This document shows, in pieces, positions 60,760-64,000 of a stretch of 64,000 nucleotides of DNA. Numbering within the stretch: position 1 is the stretch's first letter; each line of letters starts with the position of its first letter. The DNA comes from CAWUKT01 sp964352215 (GTDB lineage Bacteria; Bacteroidota; Bacteroidia; J057; JADKCL01). The notes under the pieces are model-generated. The model worked only from the letters and a program-made list of their open reading frames with translations. It was not told the DNA's origin and did not search any database. The stretch is taken from contig CAYGRE010000002.1 in NCBI GenBank assembly GCA_964352215.1, positions 62,001 to 126,000 on the forward strand, read 5' to 3'. The translations under genes were made by a program, and so were the position numbers.

Positions 60760-63075
60760 TTAAAATTCGTATTTGAGTCGCAGGAGGAGGTTCCGGCCCA
60801 TTTCATCTGAAAAATACCGGAAGCGATTGAGATAATTCCGGTACCGGGTATTGGTCGCGTTGTCCAAAGTCAGCCCACATTCCAGGTTTCCGGCTTTCAT
60901 TGGGACTGTGAACCCGGCTCCAAACTGCACCAAGGTGTAAGCCGGGGGCGCCGGAGCATAGTCCTCGTCCGGTGGGGTGCGGGTTTGCTGCCGTGTATAG
61001 GCCACCCCACCCCTGACAAAAGGAGCCAGCAAGCGATCCCCTTCATTGAATTCATAGCGGATTATACCCTCAAACCTATCCGCTGGCATCAGGACCAGGA
61101 AATCGTCTTCGCTCAGGTTGGTGGCCCGGAGAATGGCTGCTTTTCCGGTCAGAAAGAGGCCATTGAGAGGACTGTAGCTGGCGCTGAAGTCGGCCCCAAC
61201 CAGGCGTGCATCCACCTGCTTGAAAAAGAAGGTAGGGAAGGCTCCTCTGATGGTGAGGGTCGGGGGTTGTTGTGGAACCAGGTAGATAAAATTCTGGATG
61301 TAATTGTGGTAGAAGCTCACCTCACTGGAAAACCTTTCGTGGTTCTTGTATTTCAGGGAAGCGATCAGATTGTAAGCTGTTTCCGGGACGAGGTTGGGGT
61401 CTCCCACTTCAATGGCGGCGGAACCGTGGTGCAAGCCGTCGGAGTACAATTCATTGACCTGTGGCGGACGCCAGGCCAGACCAAAGTTGATACTGGCACT
61501 CAGGTGGGGGTTGATGCGGTACAATCCTCCCAGACTTAAGCTTGGGTTTTGCCAGACATGATCCTGCTGGCTAACCACCCCATTCCGCTTCCGGTAGGTA
61601 CGCAACCATTTGTAATCATAGCGTATCCCACCCTCCAATTCCCAGCGCAACCTGACAAACCGCTCGATGGCATAAACACCGCCACTGTAAGCGAGATAAT
61701 TGGGGATCAGGAACGTACCACTCCAGACATTTGCCTGACGGGTTCCAGTGACCCCGACCATACCCTTGAAACCCCGATACCGGTTGTGCTCCCACATCAA
61801 CTCGACATTCTGGGTACCGACATTGTAATTCAGTTGGGGCAGGTCCAGTGCCGCCAGGGAATCGTTGTAGGGTCGGTCCTTATCGTATTCCAAGCGGACA
61901 TTGTCCTGGAAGGAATAGGTCAGGTTCAGTTGGTTTTCATCACCGGTTTTGATAAAACTTTTGACCTTCACCAGCCGGTGCTCTATATGCTGATTGGGAC
62001 GGTCGATTTCGTAGGTAAAATCGTATTCCAAGAGGGGGGCATCGCTTTCGATGGCCGCTTCCAGGTCAGTGAGGTTGCCAAAATGTGAGCCGGAAAAAAC
62101 GCCCAGGTCCGTATTGAAGGAACTGAAATAGACATCCAATCCGTAGCGGGGCTTGTTCCAACCTGCCGCGGCAGAATAATTCATTTCCCTGACACCGGTA
62201 TTTCCCAGCACATAATCGGGGGTCTGTACACTTCCCAATCGCTTGGTGGAACCTTGTACCCGCCAACTGAGCGCTGGCAACTTGGCAAAATTTCCTTCCA
62301 ACATCGCGGAAGCCGCTCCTCCCCTGCCATTGCTCATCCCCACCAGATTTACCTCCCCGCCAATCCCGGCTGTATCTCTCAGTTCCGCAGGCTCTACCAG
62401 CACCACCCCGGCGATGGCATCGGGACCGTACCTTACGCCGTTGGCCCCTTTTACCACTGTGATCTTGTTGGCGATAAAAGCGTCTATTTCCGGGCCGTGC
62501 TCACTGCCCCATTGTTGTCCCTCTTGTCGGACCCCGTTGTTGAGGATCAAAACCCGGTTGCTGTGGAGACCGTGGATCATGGGTTTAAATACAGAAGACC
62601 CCGTTTGCAAGGCACTGACCCCATTGACCGCCAACAACGCCTCCCCCAATGATTTACCTTTTTGCTCGGTGAGTGCCCTTCCACTCAATTCCTCCGATAC
62701 CTGGGTTGTTTTGGGGCCGGGGTGTTTGTCGTGGATGTGAACGGTGTCGACGTGGCTTTGAGAGTGGGGCAGCGAAATGTCAAAATGGCTTTCACTGGGT
62801 AGCTGAATGGTGTACTCGGTAGTTCCACAGCCGATATGTGACACCGTCAGCGTATATTCTCCGGGACAAAGCCCTTCGAGTCGGTATTCCCCATTTTCCT
62901 TGGTAAACACGCCCTTTTCCTGCTCTTTGATGACCACCTTGGCATAGACAAGAGCTTCCATGGTTTCCGAATCGGTCACAATTCCGTAGAGCGCCTCCCG
63001 ACAGGAGCCCCCCCCTTGCCCCTGTACAGGGAAGGAAAGTGAAATGAGAAGGAGGATGAGCCAAATGATTCGCAT
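60760..63075 (-). CDS. TonB-dependent receptor, ZnuD-like
   Basis: 771 residues from the ATG at 63075; a longer frame would start with a TTG upstream of the -7 box and is rejected. Signal peptide 1-20. CarboxypepD_reg-like domain about 28-105 ('LYGIVTDSETMEALVYAKVV'). The plug has 'FKPMIHGLHSNRVLILNNG', 'QQWGSEHGPEIDAFIANKI' and 'GANGVRYGPDAIAGVVLV', typical of ZnuD-type zinc and related metal receptors. The barrel ends 'NLLLRLKYEF' with a terminal Phe. A His segment ('VDTVHIHDKHPGPK') between the two N-terminal domains may bind metal. The substrate is inferred; the next gene encodes a lipoprotein typical of such pairs. Confidence 0.88.
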   Translation of the reverse strand: MRIIWLILLLISLSFPVQGQGGGSCREALYGIVTDSETMEALVYAKVVIKEQEKGVFTKENGEYRLEGLCPGEYTLTVSHIGCGTTEYTIQLPSESHFDISLPHSQSHVDTVHIHDKHPGPKTTQVSEELSGRALTEQKGKSLGEALLAVNGVSALQTGSSVFKPMIHGLHSNRVLILNNGVRQEGQQWGSEHGPEIDAFIANKITVVKGANGVRYGPDAIAGVVLVEPAELRDTAGIGGEVNLVGMSNGRGGAASAMLEGNFAKLPALSWRVQGSTKRLGSVQTPDYVLGNTGVREMNYSAAAGWNKPRYGLDVYFSSFNTDLGVFSGSHFGNLTDLEAAIESDAPLLEYDFTYEIDRPNQHIEHRLVKVKSFIKTGDENQLNLTYSFQDNVRLEYDKDRPYNDSLAALDLPQLNYNVGTQNVELMWEHNRYRGFKGMVGVTGTRQANVWSGTFLIPNYLAYSGGVYAIERFVRLRWELEGGIRYDYKWLRTYRKRNGVVSQQDHVWQNPSLSLGGLYRINPHLSASINFGLAWRPPQVNELYSDGLHHGSAAIEVGDPNLVPETAYNLIASLKYKNHERFSSEVSFYHNYIQNFIYLVPQQPPTLTIRGAFPTFFFKQVDARLVGADFSASYSPLNGLFLTGKAAILRATNLSEDDFLVLMPADRFEGIIRYEFNEGDRLLAPFVRGGVAYTRQQTRTPPDEDYAPAPPAYTLVQFGAGFTVPMKAGNLECGLTLDNATNTRYRNYLNRFRYFSDEMGRNLLLRLKYEF

Positions 63076-63095
63076 GCCTTTCTGCAACCTTGTTG

Positions 63096-63103
63096 CAAAT
63101 ATA
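63096..63103 (-). promoter_or_regulatory. -7 promoter element (TATATTTG) of the TonB receptor operon
   Basis: On the minus strand TATATTTG matches TAnnTTTG. A TTGG box lies about 18 bp further upstream. It is 20 bp before the ATG at 63075 and fixes that start. Confidence 0.6.
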
Positions 63104-63249
63104 CGCAAGGTGATGGGATCACCAAGTCAGATTGGCAATAAAATTCAGGTTTATCTGCCTGTTCTATCAGGGGAACTGGATGGCCTTGGGAGGAAACTTG
63201 CGGGTGTCAGGTGAACTTGTCAGCCTCTGAGGTAACCCAGCGGGGATTC

Positions 63250-63459
63250 AACTGAACTTATTGACCACCGAGGTCAGCTGCCCGGGCTTCTAACTGAGTT
63301 CGTACACTCTGGAGGTCAACTGCCCGGGGTTTTAACTGAACATATTCACCTCTGAGGTCACCTGATGGACCTTCCAGTTAAACCAATTGACCTCAGATGT
63401 CAACTGCCCCGGTCCTCAGCCCAGCTCACTGACCTCAGACCTCAGCGGCCCGAGCTTTT
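63250..63459. repeat. 42-bp degenerate tandem repeat, five units
   Basis: Units at 63250, 63292, 63334, 63376 and 63418 open with AACTGA or close variants. Each contains a GAGGTCA (or CTCAGA) word and a CCCGGG-like word. Divergence grows to the right. 42 bp is exactly twice the 21-bp unit of the next array, which follows directly. It lies between divergent genes (63075 minus, 63751 plus). The rest of that gap, 63104-63249 and 63592-63717, holds nothing else recognised. Confidence 0.75.
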
Positions 63460-63591
63460 TTTAGGGCCGCTGACCAAAAAGCTCGGGCTGCTGACCAAAA
63501 GGCTCGGGCCGCTGACCAAAAGGCTCGGGCCGCTGACCAAAAAGCTCGGACCGCTGACCAAAAAGCTCGGGCAATTCACCTTTTTGGTCAG
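63448..63591. repeat. 21-bp tandem repeat, five units, bounded by inverted copies
   Basis: Five 21-bp units run from 63464 to 63568, each GGGCCGCTGACC, then AAAA or AAAAA, then GCTC. On the left GCCCGAGCTTTTT (63448-63460) is the inverse of AAAAAGCTCGGGC (63476-63488). On the right CTTTTTGGTCAG (63580-63591) inverts CTGACCAAAAAG (63554-63565). The array can therefore form hairpins at both ends. A 7-codon repeat frame passes through it (LTKKLGP heptads) but has no credible start or homology. Confidence 0.9.
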
Positions 63592-63717
63592 TGCGCTGGG
63601 GAAAGAGCTGGCCAGAATGATTTAAAGGGCGATTTCCCTCCCAAACTGAATTCTACCTCGCCAAAAAGACACAGAAATGAAGCCGGGAAGCACTGCGGGA
63701 ATGACGCAATATTTCCC

Positions 63718-63725
63718 TAAATTTG
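63718..63725 (+). promoter_or_regulatory. -7 promoter element (TAAATTTG)
   Basis: TAAATTTG matches TAnnTTTG and lies 25 bp before the ATG at 63751. No TTTG box is evident at -33. Confidence 0.5.
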
Positions 63726-63750
63726 CACCTCGAAACAAAAACTCAAATTC

Positions 63751-64000
63751 ATGAAAAAGATATTTCTCTTGATCTTCCTGGCTGGTTTCCTGTTTGCCTG
63801 TGACAGCACCTCCGAAACCACTACGGAAAACACCGATACCGAAGAAGTTGCCAACGGCGATGAGGTCACCAATGAAGAAGCCGCGGCAGAGGAGAATGTA
63901 GAAGAATTTCCAGAACCAGACGCGGTTGGAAATTTTGGTGCAGAAATCACGGCTGATGGCGCAGTTGAAGGCGAAGAAGTCCTCGCCCAACTCGCAAGTA
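63751..64000 (+). CDS. DUF4920 lipoprotein, 3' truncated
   Basis: The frame from ATG 63751 runs off the window after 83 codons. The signal 'MKKIFLLIFLAGFLFA' ends at lipobox 'LFAC' with Cys17. A Glu/Thr/Asn-rich linker of about 40 residues precedes 'GNFGAEITADGAVEGEEVLA', which is the opening of DUF4920 ('FG-x-x-I-x-x-x-G-A' then a Glu-rich helix). DUF4920 proteins continue with a conserved Cys-containing beta core, not visible here. Cell-envelope location is expected; function is unknown. Confidence 0.8.
   Translation, partial: MKKIFLLIFLAGFLFACDSTSETTTENTDTEEVANGDEVTNEEAAAEENVEEFPEPDAVGNFGAEITADGAVEGEEVLAQLAS

Noticed and set aside
63365..63625. 86-residue frame with LTKKLGP heptad repeats
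   Set aside because: The heptads simply reflect the 21-bp DNA repeat. No promoter, signal or conserved flanks.

Overview
The window reads as chromosomal DNA of a free-living member of the Bacteroidota, most likely class Saprospiria (Lewinella/Haliscomenobacter-like; this placement is an inference). Evidence for the phylum: four secreted proteins end in type IX secretion (T9SS) sorting domains (M36 protease at 5.6-8.5 kb, beta-propeller protein at 12.6-13.9 kb, 1166-residue repeat protein at 27.5-31.0 kb, small protein at 54.1-54.8 kb). There are also two TonB-dependent receptors with carboxypeptidase-regulatory N-terminal domains, DUF4249, DUF5916, DUF1460 and DUF4920 proteins, and several promoters of the Bacteroidota TTTG / TAnnTTTG type. 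No rRNA, tRNA, CRISPR array or transposase was seen.

Layout. 0-5.5 kb is an accessory region. It holds the 3' end of a papain/NlpC-like protein, a TPR protein, a small exported protein, a YdeI-like protein and a frameshifted relic of a gene resembling extracellular contractile injection (eCIS) cargo, followed by a lipoprotein. Two intergenic tandem-repeat arrays lie in this region. 5.5-12 kb carries the M36 metalloprotease and a TonB receptor/DUF4249 pair. 12-23.5 kb carries secreted and lipoproteins, an ABC exporter, nadE with an AhpD-like gene, an O-antigen-ligase-like protein, a bestrophin, a LuxE-like acyl-activating enzyme and a GNAT-like protein. 23.5-35.4 kb holds a large helical protein of unknown role, a second eCIS-cargo-like gene, a secreted repeat protein with its beta-helix partner, and a TPR/LuxR-type regulator.

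35-47 kb includes DUF5916, an RlmI-like methyltransferase and a tight five-gene operon on the minus strand: membrane polyferredoxin, two GT2 glycosyltransferases, a glycosyltransferase-methyltransferase fusion and a Ser/Thr dehydratase. A FAD oxidoreductase lies just upstream of it. 47-56 kb has a large multi-PAS/GAF histidine kinase, a MOSC protein and two adjacent membrane-protein operons. Those two operons share a near-identical palindromic operator, and one of them encodes a winged-helix regulator. 56-64 kb has a membrane-anchored patatin overlapping fumC, a TonB receptor/lipoprotein pair of possible metal-uptake type, a third intergenic repeat array, and the start of a DUF4920 lipoprotein.

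Most notable. (1) Three intergenic arrays of unrelated sequence all use units of about 21-22 bp or about twice that, and all are rich in short palindromes. (2) The duplicated operator around the winged-helix regulator also marks a 40-residue membrane peptide gene too short for routine calling. (3) Two loci look like eCIS-type cargo, one broken by a frameshift next to a possible immunity lipoprotein.
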